A stretch of 64,000 nucleotides of DNA from Rotaria socialis (lineage: Eukaryota > Rotifera > Eurotatoria > Philodinida > Philodinidae), in the NCBI GenBank assembly GCA_905331475.1, contig CAJNYU010000502.1, positions 1-64,000 on the forward strand, written 5' to 3'. Of this stretch, positions 24,560 through 38,300 are shown piece by piece. Below the pieces are notes generated by a model. That model had not been told where the DNA came from and made no database searches. It worked only from the letters and a program-made list of their open reading frames with translations. The first letter of the stretch is position 1; each line of letters begins with the position of its first letter. The translations under genes were made by a program, and so were the position numbers.

Positions 24560-27500
24560 TGATCAAAATACAATAAACAATAACGAATTGAACGGTTTAG
24601 GCAAAGATACATATTGCTCTCAGCTATATGAGACTTATGTTAAACAGTGTATAGAAATTTTTCTGTGCTGTAGTCTCTTAATCTATTTCGAATTTCTTTT
24701 GTGTATAATAAAATAAAATATATTTATATGATGAGTTACTAATTTCAATGCCTTTAATCGTTAAATGTGTGAATTTTAATAAAATCGATTATCATGAAGT
24801 CGACTTATTGTACCAGTTTCAAATATTTATTACTTCAAGAATTGTCGTTAAATATTTATCTGAAAAAGAGCGGCAAAATCTAATAGATTCAGATATGTAA
24901 GATTTTTTAATTTAAAAATATGTCATTTTTATTTGAAAGGTAATATATTTTCATTGAATAAAAGATCACGATATGCAATACTTTACTATTGATCATAATG
25001 ACTTTGAATTATCAAGACGGACACGTCGTTTGAGTTGTATTTTATTTTTTATAAGATATCTGCCAACTGTGTCTAGTCTTAACTATCAAAGATATTTTGA
25101 ATCAAAAACAAAATTATAAAAGAAAACGAGCACGAATTTATAGCAGTGTTTCATAGTTCTGGTTCTTGTAGAGATATTTGTAGTTCAATATCAAATTCTT
25201 TTTTTCTTGAATTATAATAGCAGAAATAGAATTGTGGTTAACTTAGAAGGAGATACTGCTACTGATACAGAAAGAGTTCATATTGCAGTTGGCATACTGC
25301 ACTTTTTTTAGTATGAATACAATTGAACTTGAGAAAAATCACTAGAAAAACTGATTTTCGAATTTAAATTCAAAACTTTCCATAAAGACAATGGTTAGCG
25401 AACATAATTTATTATATTTTGGTTCTATTCTGGAGAAAAGAATGTTAGATCTGTCGGTTTGTACTATTAATGCAAAAATAAAAGGATACAATTAATTTAC
25501 TTACATCTTTGGGGAGAAGCATCAAATACGTAGATCTGAAATATTACTAGTAATCTATTCTTTGTAGAGATCGGTCCCTACAGAATGTTTCAAGTAGCAA
25601 TGGGCTTTCGGTGTTTTTGAACAAGCCAAAGAATTCATTTGAAGAATACGGAAACGTGTTACAAATTCATAGTAATAAATTGAAGAGGCGAACTCTTTTC
25701 AGTATACGCATAATTTATTTGTTGTTAAATAATTGAACTAGTCTGGAATGAAAATCTATTTATAAATTATAACTTTCCCTTTCTTATTTGGAAAGCATTT
25801 CGAAAAAAGACTGAGCATCGAGTACTATTGTCCTTAGTTTTATCATTATTTCCTAAGTCCTTGATTTCGCTTTAAACGAAGTTCTTCATTGTCAAAACAA
25901 TTCAATCATCTTCTAAGAGTTCCGCAAAGCACACGCTAAATAGCATATTCTTAATATATTCATTTTGTTTTTGCTTCAGTACGTCGTGAATTTTCAATCA
26001 CCTTTTCTTTTCTTTCCTTCTTCTCTTTTTTTTATTTATATATCGCAGTAAATGACCGTAAAATGACTGACAAAAGACATTTTATGATTATCTTCCTTTC
26101 ATTTGACAGAGTTTCAGAGAAAATATTTCCGCTGCATAGCTAGTATAACACAGAGAAAAGCGGTTTTTGGAAGTAAATTTTGATTATTCTTACAACAACA
26201 GGCAACGTATCATGCACATCTCTAGTTTTAAATAAGTCTTCTAATTTTGGATCAAATCTAGAAAAAGAACCGTTTGATTAAATATTCATACTGAAAGTAA
26301 GATCTGAGATGATTGTTTTTGAATAACGACGTGGTAAGCATTCTATTCTTGGTATAGGTTTTACTCTTAATGACTGAGCGCGGAACAAACGAGTTGATTT
26401 CTTTTTTTTCATGTTAAGATAGTTGAGTAGGGCAGCTGATTTTCGGGAGATTTTTGACAAAAAAAAGATAAATTATAGATCATGCCTGTCCTTTCATGAT
26501 TAACTATATCTAAATAAGATCTTGATTGCTTTTTCAATCAAGATATTTGGTATTTGCTGATTAATTGTTAAATGAAATCAGGTAGGAAAATCCTAAAATA
26601 TTCTTTAGACAAATAAGAGTTTATAAAAGATAGAAAAAGCAGCATTATTAGCATGACTGCTTCATTTATTTTGAGAACTAATAAACAATGTAGTTATTGA
26701 AGAAGAAGTTGATCTTTGACAAAAGAAGATATCAATATATTTTTGATCATGCTAAGATATTTTATTTTTAATCATCAGATAAGAGCAGGATTACTAGCTA
26801 TAGTTTCTTTTCTGTTTTTGTAGATGCATTTATCATTATACTTTTTTTTCCGATGCTGCTTGACTTTATGTTTTTACATTGAATTCTGTATGAGAATCAT
26901 ATCATTTATTTTTAGTTTTCAATTAAAAAGAATTATAGATTTATAATTGAAATCTGGTGGTTGAAACGTTGCTTGCTGATACTGACGATAGTAGGTATTC
27001 ATTAAATGCTAATATATAAATATAGCTCGAATCAAACTTCTTTTTAGTAATTCTAATCGATGAAAATATTTCCAAAGTTTATTTTGCGAAAAGACAAAAA
27101 ACAGTAAGTAAAAAAAGCTATTCATTATAAAAATTTTAATTCTTTCAAGTTGTGTGATTTAAGTATGAAAATTGAAAACAAAATTCAGAAGTACTCTAAA
27201 GAAAATATATAAATTAGGTAATCGAATAAGAAAAGTTCAAGTTAAAATGCTTGATAAAGCAAAAATTGTTTTAATGATTTGAATAATTAACTACGAAGCA
27301 AGCTGAGAACAGCACACAATGCTTTGATTAGCTTTATATTTCGATGTACTTTATAGAAATATTAAGAAGACTTTTGATTAGACAATGCAAATATTTTTTT
27401 TACGTTAAATAAATTTTATCGTGCATTTTGTTCTTAATGATATAGCTATCATTCTTCTTGCGCTCTTCTCTCCAGCATTCATACGTAACATATAATCAGC

Positions 27501-29333
27501 TAATAATACACGATATGCTTGAATAAATACAATGAAAAAGGTGAAAAATTTCCGGCAAAAGTCACCTTGTGTACTTCAAAGAGTTCATTGATTAGGATTT
27601 TCTCCGATTTATCTATTCCATCTCAAATTAAACAAAAGTATTCTATCAGTTTTTGTTAATTCAATTGGATCATCATTTACTATAATTGCTTCGATGAATT
27701 CTACTACAATAAAAAGTCTGATCAAATTAATTGATTAAGTCCTTCATTTGACTTTATCATAGATTTTCAAATGAAAGTTTTGAAGGAATATTTACATCGA
27801 AGAAAATTTCATAGGATATGCCTAATTTTTCTTGTTTTAGTTAAATTCTTGATTTATCATGTGCGAAATAAAACTGTTTCTTGATAATTTATTTGGATTT
27901 CATCAAATCGTATGAAGTTAATATGCAGAATGCCTATTCTTTTTAATACAGACTTTTTCTTGTAAAATCTTTTGTTCCTATTAATATTTATCTTACTTTT
28001 ACTTGAGGAAAAAATACGGCATCAAATTATCGAGGTACTTATTATGTGATACACTATTTATTATAGTTTCGATAATTAAAAAATACATTATAAGTACGAG
28101 CTTTCCGTTAGAATAGGCATGATGACAGAAATGGAAATTTAATTGAAATGAAAGGGTAAAATTCAGTGAAGAGCATCAAGTCATAAAAGAATATTCTGTA
28201 TGGAACGGAACTAATTTATTAAAGAGGAGAATTTCACTAATTTCTTTGAAGTTCCTCAGTACAAGATTGCATATTTTTCTTCCGTGATGTAGTTATATGT
28301 AATTCATATAAAATCTTTCTATGCTTTTCGTTCATCCGTTTTTTTCTCGGTCGTAGATTTATAACCAAATTGAAAAAAAAAGATGTACCTCACTCATAAG
28401 CACCCCTCGTGTAAGTCGATGTTTCCATAGACTGTTTGCATAACTTTATTTGCAACAATATCATGTTCACCAAACACAGACAAAGTTATCAACTCTGAGA
28501 TAAATCTCATCTTGGTAAATAACATTGTCTATAGTGTTCAGCATGTAAACATAATAGATCTTATATAAAAGATCGGATAGTTGCTATCCTTGGGTTCGGG
28601 GACTTTCCCTCGAGTATCAGCTTGAATTTGAAAACAAATTCTAACCGATATAAAGAGTGATCATAAATGACACTCGTATGTAACTCGAACAGCAAACGTG
28701 TAAGATACATCGGGACTTCGAAATGTCAATGCTCTATATATATTGATATATCTATAACAGAAAAGAAAAACGGTGAGTCAGTTAATTAATAATGTTGATA
28801 AATGGCGACATCTTTGCTATTAAAATTAGACTTAAGAGAATGAACACTATTGAGAAATAAAAATAAATTTAATGAATAAATAAGATTCGATTAATTTGCG
28901 GATTGCGTCAAAATACCATCTGGATATTTTCTATGATTCTGTAAGCCTGGATCTATTTTTTTTTTTATAGAAAGCGGTTTTCTTCAGCTTTTTCAATGTT
29001 TCATATTACAAAGACATGTGTTATTATTCCGTCTGGTATTTGCCGAATCATGTTGTAAAAAATGTAGATGAATACTAGAGACAACGCTTATTCTTCTTTT
29101 TACGAGAAAAAAAAATGCCATGATGAAAAAAACGGCCGAGAAAAAAATAAAGAGAAGACGAAGAACTTCGGGTGGAAATTGAGAGCTTTCTCTTTCTTCT
29201 TGTCAGGTTAATATGATGTTTTAATCAGAGTTAAACTTGAACAGGATAATTTTTATCTTTATTTTTGGAGTCAATGATTATTTTGGTATATATATACGTA
29301 TATTTAAGTTCTATCTAAATAAATCTAAAACAA
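24560..29333. other. 4.8 kb gene-free stretch
   Basis: Very AT-rich sequence between GOLGA7 and the first exon of the RGS gene. I read it on both strands and find no exon, RNA gene or transposon end that I can support. Part of it is likely the distal promoter of the RGS gene. Confidence 0.5.
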
Positions 29334-29390
29334 ATGTGCGCATGTTACGTACTTCAAGCTTCATCATCAATTCGTAGTTCTTATCGTTTT
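29334..29390 (+). CDS. Candidate alternative first exon A of the RGS gene
   Basis: ATG followed by 19 codons ([19 protein letters not shown]) and a strong donor GTAAGT in phase 0, which fits the acceptor at 42817. The cysteines at positions 2 and 4 could be lipid-modified, as happens at the N-termini of other RGS proteins. The short length makes this tentative. Confidence 0.4.
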
Positions 29391-32300
29391 GTAAGTATTT
29401 ATTAATATTGTTCTATAAGCTAATACAAATTTTATTATCTATGGAATGAAACAATACTCTTAATTTATAAACAAAAAGGATTAAAAAACTATAGTCGGAA
29501 GTTATTTAATTGATTTTTTTCACTATTTGTTTAAAAAAAACAATAGTACGTGGTTGTAATGGATTTTTTAATCTATATTGTTAGAGATATTTCGTGTAGC
29601 TTTTTAATTAACAATAAATAAGAATTTCTAAGATAAGTCTTATGTTAATCTATTAAAATAAATGATAATGGAAAAGAAGATTAAGATTAAGAAATAAATA
29701 ACATCTTTCCTATTCGATACTAGACTTTTTTAATTTTCGTTATTAAAAATAATCTACCAGATAATGTCTAGAACATTGAACTAAACTAAACAAAAGACAT
29801 GCAGCTGTGCGTGTATGTTGGAGATTGAATAGCATTTTGATATTGCTCGACCGATAAATATGATGAAAAATGCAATAGACACAGATAGTCAGAGACAAAG
29901 AAAACCGATCATGATAATTCTATTCCGAATGCTTCACGTTCGCATTAAGGAACTCGCTTTATTGGTGACGGTACTCTCATGTCTGGTTATTTTGTGGAAA
30001 ACTCGAGCTTTTCCTTGTCTATGCTTCCGAATGTGTTTATGTGAGTGTCGGCATAATTATTTTTTCTTGAATTCATTTATTTTTCTCTCGTGCTTTCTCT
30101 CTATATATCTTTCGCATTCTCTCTCTCTCTCTCCCCCTCCCCCCTCTGCGTCTTTTCTTATATATCTCTTGCGTTGCCTCCGTTTTATGTAGAATAGCGC
30201 CTATTGTAAAAAAACATTGCATGTCGACATCGGCGAGCGCTACAGTGCGAGAATTTTTAGTACTCCCGTTTCATGTTCGTGACATAGCTCAACAGAGCAT
30301 TTGACACGAGCGCAGGTGTGCTTATTTTTGGTTGTTATTATTTGAACATGCATCGCTAACAGCATCATTTCTCTAACGACAACAACTAATAGGCTTTTTT
30401 GAACAGCTAGATCTACAAATAATTATATCTATAGTAATTATTTGAACATGGAAAAACATTTTTCATCATCAACGAAGACGAAGCGTTCTTTTTATCGACG
30501 AAAACTTCAGTATCAAGAAAGAATTATCGAACAATCGACATCTTCTCTTCCAACGGCATCAATGCTAGAGCCAAATTATTTAACAGTCAAGGTTATTGGA
30601 AATAAATGCTCAAAACTTGCTTCTAATCATTCTGAAGATATACGGATAGTACAGGTAGAAAGAAAGAGAACAGATCATAAATTGAGTTGTGTCTTTGTTT
30701 TTTTAAAGATTCGATTGTGTAGTTTGTCTCTTTTCTCTTTCTTTTTTGCTTCTCATCTCATTATATGACAGAAACAGTATTTGAAAAATCACTGTTACTT
30801 TTTAAACTAGTCACAACATTATTCTACGTGAAACTAAGAATCAACAAGTGCATCATATTTTACATAAATAAAAACTCCTGTCATTTTAATTTACACGAAA
30901 GATTTTCTTAATTTTTATATTAAAAAATGAATGAACACGGAAGAAAAAATATACTATGACAAACTATTTGATGATTGAATTCCAATTTTTTGAAAAGAAA
31001 AAAAAGAAAAAAACTTCTCAAGTAACTATAGAAATGAATGAACATCTAGCACATACCTCCTCTACTAAATAGAAATCTAAAACTTGCTGTATATTATATC
31101 TTTGATTATTATCAAAAGGTTACTTCAGCCCAAAACTATGCGTAACTAATGATACACATGTAGAAAAAACTCAGAGTGATGAAGACAAATATGATTTCAG
31201 TCGAATCGGTGGAACTATAGACTAAAGCCAATCAACCAAATGTCATCTTGGGAATTTGTTTTCGTCGTTCGATGATAACAAAAGGGTGACAAGTAAACGA
31301 AGAAAGTAAAAAAAAGAAAGTTTCCGGTGTTGTTTTTGTTTGCGTTAGTCGTATAATGAACAATAAGACATATAAAGGATAAATAATGAGACATGAGAAA
31401 TGAGATAATAAGAACAAAACAAATAATAAGACTTTTAGTTTTATTGATTAATATCTGACAGAATGACTGTAACACTTCAAAATATTGAATGGAAAAAATA
31501 TATTGAATCTTTTTTTCATAATTATCATATAATTAAACAATCATATATCGCTTAAGATCTAGTAACAATTAACATTTCTTTTAATTAATATTGTAAAAAC
31601 TAGAACACAAGAGAAAGTTTTATTTGATTTTTTTACGTTTTAGGAAATGGAATTGAAATCTGTTGGCAAATTGGGTATGGTCAAACGAAAACAATTTCTT
31701 CACAAAAGAGATATCAGTCGGTCACATGAGGTAAAACATAGTTTGTCTATTATTTTACATAACTGACATAGTAGATTATTAGAAGTATATTTTGTTAAAA
31801 TCTATCGAACAAGATCGGAATTTTAATTGTTCTCGTGGATTTATTTTTTTCGTTGATAAATATCTTAAAATAAGTTTTAATGCTCAAAAATATTTGAACA
31901 AAATGAGCAAAATGAAAAAAAGTAAATACTTTGCATTGATGAAGTTTTTTAGTTTTGATTAAAGAAAAAAAACTGATAAGCAACGCTGACTCTGTTATGC
32001 GTAAATTAGAAAACAATTTCATTAAGATAAGAGAATAAAACGGATATGCAAAAAATGATAAAATGTTCACACCAATATTATTTTCGAAGGAAATAAAGAG
32101 TAAATAAAGTTGAATATATTCTATTTTTTATTACGAATATATTTGATCAGTTGTTCATTTGAAGATCGTTGCAATAATATTTAATGAAGTCAACTACCAA
32201 TTACAATAGTATTTTTTAATATCAATCAATACTCAGTAATTTACTGATTAAATGTTTGTAAGATACTGAAAACTGCGAATTTCCACTAAAAAAAATATAA

Positions 32301-35300
32301 ATTTCTTTTCTAATCGTTTGTTAAAGGAAATATTTGGCCAATAAAAAAAACTGCGCAAGAAAGTAATTTTTAATTATGTTAGTTTTGAACGAAGGACTAG
32401 GCTCTTGTTTTGTCATTTTTCTTATTGTATATATATATAAATAAATAGAATATGATTGTAATATGTGTGTATATGTCAATGAAAAACCAATTATAATCAA
32501 CTATATAAAGTAGATCGATAAATACTGTTTCATAATCCATCACGCATGTCTTCTTGTTTCTATATTTCAAACAAACGTATGAAACAACGAGACAAAAAGA
32601 AATAATAATAGCAACACTTATATTGCTCATTATTACACGTCTAGTGGTTTCTGTGAAAAATATTCAGTAAAGAATGATTGATTTGCCAGAGGAAAAAGAA
32701 AATGAAGGTTTATGAATATCATCACCTTGCGATTATAATATTTCTTGAAGGAACAATAAAATTAATTATATTCAAAAGAGAGAAGAAAGATTTCATATTT
32801 GTGTAGATTTGTGTTTTCAAAACGAAGAAGATAAGATGTATGCTATTGATTACACTGACTGAAGATACAATCGAATCACTTGTATACGCTTCGGAAAACA
32901 CAAACAGCAGATGGTTTAGAATATTACTTAATAACTGACAGAGAAAAACGAACTCGTTGAACCATTGAAAATTATTAGTACAATCATCATCATCATCTTT
33001 AGTGTTATTGTTTGTGTTATTGTTATGACTCAGACTAAATTTGATGTATATTTTCCGTTTTTTTTATATAAGAGCTGATTTTTACGTAGCCAACGAAAAA
33101 AATGCGGAAATCTCGTTAATTAAACCAATAACGAACTAATTCAACTTGATATTCGGTTTGGAATCATTTTTTGCCTCCTCGCTCTTTCCGCTTCTTCTTT
33201 TTCTCTGAAAACTATTACCAAAAAAGAAAAAAGAAAAGATTGAGATAATGACAATGATGAGGGAGATAACGACGGGCGGTCGTTCGTTGTTGAGCAAAAA
33301 GAGAGAAACATATCCGTATCGCTGGTGTTGTTTCTTAATGCATGTAAAATATTGGTCGAAAATCGAAGCTATATTCGACATGGGAAAAGCGGGAAAAGCA
33401 CAAGGGGCTGAAGAGGGGGGGGGCAGAGAGGAAACAAACCGTCTCGTCATCATCATCATCATCATCATCAACGATTATTGTATTCGTTTCAATGACGAAC
33501 TGCCAGACATAGAAAGCCTTCGTTTCTCGCTGTTCTTCTTTATTCTCTGTTTTCCGCTTTTCTCTGATCTCTTTCCTTTGAGAAAAGCACACATCATTGC
33601 GTTTTTTCTTCAAAAGCAACGAAACTAAACAAATTTTGTTCTCTATTTTTCTCTTGTATCCCATAAACACACAAGAACTAGTTCTAGTTTTAGTCCTTTT
33701 TGTCTTTCTTCTTCTTTTGATATGTGTCAATGTATTTATGAGTCGATGAAGTGGTTACCAATAACAATAATGATCAGAAAAAGAATACAATAAGAAGATC
33801 AATACGTTTTCCATACTGACTTTCGATTGAATTATTCATCGTATATATCGCTTTCATTTTCTTTTCTTTGGTCTTTATATCTCTTATTGCTAATATTTAT
33901 TATCATGCCTTTATACCGTCTTGATGCTTCATTTAATTCATTGGCAATCACTTCAAAATCATCAGTACCAACAAAAGCAACAACAATAACAACAGCTACT
34001 TATCATCGCTTGCTAGATGTTGATTCTCATCGTTTATCTATAGGTAATGCAGCCAACATAAATGTGACTGGTGTCAGTAATCATCAGCGTCGTACATCGA
34101 TTGTCAATCATCATCAACGTCGAAATTCTCAATTACGCAAAGCAAGTTTTACTACTTCAACATTGGTATGTGCACAGTATATAATAATTCTTCTTGTCGA
34201 GTATTGACATTTAGAAAGCGAGAAAAATCTAGCAGGATTAGGTATATTTTGTTGTCGAAGATATACACACGTATATGTTTTTTCAAGATGTATGATGTTG
34301 ATGATAATGATGATGACATGGAATAGAAAAATATTTCATTTCTTAGGTAAATATATCTGATGCCAAAAAATATTTGAAGACTAGGGTAGAAGAAAATTAT
34401 TTGATTCGAATAGAGGTTGGTTATGGTGTCAATATGATAGTTTAAATGAATTCATATGTACATAAATTGTTAAATACATATATATATATATATATCTCAA
34501 TCATGCTTCATTATTTTATTCCTTCGTTTTTTGTTTTGTTTTGTTGGCATATTCACATCATCAATAATCCCTTCCTTTTAGCAACGACGGATGCTGAATT
34601 TGTTGAGATCAACTAAACTAAAACTCTTTCAACAAAGAAAAACACTAAGAAATTACGCTAAATAACACATGAGAGATAAACCATGCAAAGCCATCAGTAA
34701 TAGCTAGCCGAAGTTGATGATAGGTTGTTTATTCCTGTTAATCGCCTTGAAGAAGGCATGGTTGCAAGAAAACGATCGCTAGCATTTAGTATGTGTCTAT
34801 AGAACTAAATTATAAAAGACAACAAAGAGAAAAAATAATTGCCTTTCTAATCACTTAGCTAATTTATCCTCTTGGGAAAAAGATGTCATGTACTCGGCCT
34901 TATAATCTATGATGTTAAGTTTATCTATTTGATGTCTATATGGAGAGATGAATTTCTTCTCATCTGTACATTAGAATAATAATATATATATATATATTCG
35001 ATTAAAACAAGAAAAAGAATATATTTATTGATAAAGAAATGATATTTTTCTACTTTTGAATTAGATCATGTTCTTCGTTTCTAGCTTCTTATCAATAAGC
35101 TTAGTTAGATAGAGAAATTAAAAAAAAAGAAAATTCATGTAATAAGATTAATTAATACGGAAATTTTATTTTGCTCGGTTTTTATTGCAAAATTCATTAC
35201 TTATTCGAGAAACCCTCTAAGTCATGTTATTCAATGATTCTTGTTTATTTAAACATATATTCATGTTCTAATAGAAACATATTGATTATCACTAAAAACA

Positions 35301-38300
35301 AATCCTTAATATTTAGAGAAACATATAGATTCTTTGCTTGAAGTCTAAGTTATTGTGATCAATAGAATTGATTAGCTAAGACATTCGTTTTTATCATACT
35401 TTTTTTATGCTCTCTGTCTCTTATCTTCTAAAATTTTCTCTATCCAGTCAAAATTGACGTTTCTGAAATAGGCATTACGATAGTTGTCGATGCCATAACA
35501 TGTATGACTACTAGAGTATTCATCATTTTTATGACAGTTTCTGAGCGTTTCTTTTCTTTATTAGTCTTAAGCGTTAATTTATTACATAAAAATGTGTTTT
35601 TGATAGAAGTTCTCTGTTTGTTATTGGCAGTATTCTACGAGCTAATGTATTCTTTAGCATAAAATCTAACAATGCAGAAAAAAAATGCGATCGATCATGC
35701 TCGACATTCAAGTGCCTGCAAAGTGAGCATAAGCAACAAATATGCTTTCCAATAAACATCTCCAAAAGAAATCTATATTCTCATATACATTACTTGTGCT
35801 GATAATTTAATAAATATCTTTCAATAACATCGTTGTATTACGCCGAAAATTTTACTACAGTATATTTAGTATAGTCAAAATCGATTATGAAAATCTAATG
35901 AAATTTTAATTACACTGGAATAGAAATCAATTTTTTCAATGTGAAGAGAAATGTCTTGAAAATAAGTTTAATAAAAAAGATGCTTAGTTAATTGTCATTT
36001 TTCATAGAAATTTCTTCGAAGAGCACTTAATCAATATGACTCAATTGCTATTAATTTAATTAAAAACTAGAAAGCTAGTCTGTCTAATTATCTCTAATTT
36101 ATGCCAAAAACAATTGATAAATTAATTATGATAACACACAATAAATCTTATTGAATAAAAATGCAAAGATCATTAAAGATAAAAGAATTCTCAAAGGATA
36201 CATAAACGTGATGCATTATCGTACAAACTGATCCTTGTCTTTCTTGTGTTTTTCCTTCGAGGACATACATTACTGGTTTGAAAAGAACGGTGAATTTTTT
36301 TCAGGCTAGATTTGATCTTGTTTCCCATAGATTTACATATAAAAGAAAGAAAACTGGCTTTTTTTGATAAACGGAAAAGGCCTTTTCTTTTACCTAATGG
36401 CGGTAAATGCAATACCACTACGATTACCGAGAAAAACAACGTTTCTTTTTCATTTTCGAGTGTGTTAATGCATTAAAGTCTAAGTAAAGGAAACAACAAA
36501 GTTTTCGAACAAGTATATCGGGAATCTTTTTTTTAATTTTCTGACTAGTTGATTTATGAAAAATGTTGGCGCATAAAAAGATGAGTTGAGCAATTAGATT
36601 ACTGTATAGATACTATCAATGACGACTTTTCTAATACTTTTTAATATATTTATATAAGCAGATAGAACAAATCTAAGATTTCCTTGAGAATCAATTCACT
36701 CAATTTTACAATAGATTTTATTTTATTCAAAAAATACTATCCTGCGTTGTTCATAGAAGTTATTTTATTTTTATGTTGATTAAGGTCGTTTTTATTTCAT
36801 GACTTTTGTTCGGCGGCAATTTTTTCTATCTTTGTTCATCTGATAGGCAAGCCAAAAACCCAATATTTTTCTCTTATTTACCCTAAAGAAATACATCTCG
36901 CATGGTCTTTCTATTCCATCAGTCTATTCAGTTCAGTTTGTAACGCATTTGTGAATACGAGATTTGTTCATCACTCTGTCTATAATTCTATCTGAGCGAA
37001 CGCATGCGCGAGAATCGAATATTGCCTAGTGATGAGAAGATATATATTTTACACGGGGTGTGTCAGCGTGCAACTTCATGTCTGAAGAAGAAAAGTTTGT
37101 TTATAATCGTCGTTGTCTCGATGAAATGTGATGATTTGACTATCTATATCTGTAGTTCGGCCTTCTGTTTGCTTTTCTAATACGATTAGAATTAATAAGA
37201 CTCTCGTTCGCTCTCATCACTCTTTTCCGCACGACATCTGAAATCATCTTAGCCGATATTTCTCGTTTGTCGTCGTTCGACATCGGCAATAAACAAAATG
37301 ATATTATAAAATATGCGCACAGGCATATACGCTTTGACATTTTATGAACACTGAGTTTGAAAAAAAAGAAACCACAAATAGAAATCTATGTTTATATTAT
37401 TATTATCTATCGATTGCAAATTACTATTGGTATATTAACAATGTCCACATCAACCATCAAAACTTTGGGCGACTTTATGACCGATTGTGCTCGAACAACA
37501 CATCGTCTTTCTTGTTACGCACCATTACCAAGTCATGTTGTTCAGGTTCGAATTAAAAATTGAATCTTATTATTAATTTATTTGAGTTTAAATTCGGATA
37601 AATTCATTTTACCAATACAAAAAATAAATATATATTTATGAATTATGTGAGCATCAGCTAGGGGCGGCACTTTAACTTTAAACTTTAAGAGTTAAAGTTA
37701 AAGTATAACACTTTAAAACTTTAACTTTAATAAAAGTAGTATAAAAATGAAAAGTAATTTTTAGCTCTTTATGTATGGTTGGTTCTATATAGTTTTTACA
37801 GTAACTTTAAACTTTAAACTCTGTTTATTAAAGCTTAAAATGCTTTAACTTTTTTAAAGTTTAAAGTTACTCTAAAAACCACATAAAATTGCACATAAAG
37901 AGCTTAAAATTATTTTTCATTTTTTACAGTACTTTTATTAAAGTTAAAGTTTTAAAGTGTTATACTTTAACTTTAACCCTTAAAGTTTAACGTAGACTTT
38001 AAACTTTAATTTTTCAAGTAAAGTTAAAGTGTCACCCCTAGCATCAGCATCCTAAAATGTTGTTTTCTTCTTTCTTTTCAAACAAAACATAAGAAAAATA
38101 TCTAAATTTATCAAGAAAATAAATTCTATTAAGCATAATATAGTATTATTCATCTTGTGATGAAGAAAAGATTGTTTTAGATGAACATTTTTGTATAGGC
38201 ACAGAAAACATTACATATACATAAGATAGAAATTAGTTACTTAATCTCTCCTGATCGAATATCATTACTATGCAGAAGAATATTAATTAAAGGAAGATTC

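Noticed and set aside
29860..30192. 110-codon open frame ending in Ser/Leu/Pro-rich sequence
   Set aside because: The 3' half translates a CTCTCT/CCCCCT low-complexity run; no donor in the phase shared by the first exons was evident.
33136..33730. Three overlapping open frames on both strands
   Set aside because: They are different readings of one CATCAT and purine-rich low-complexity patch.
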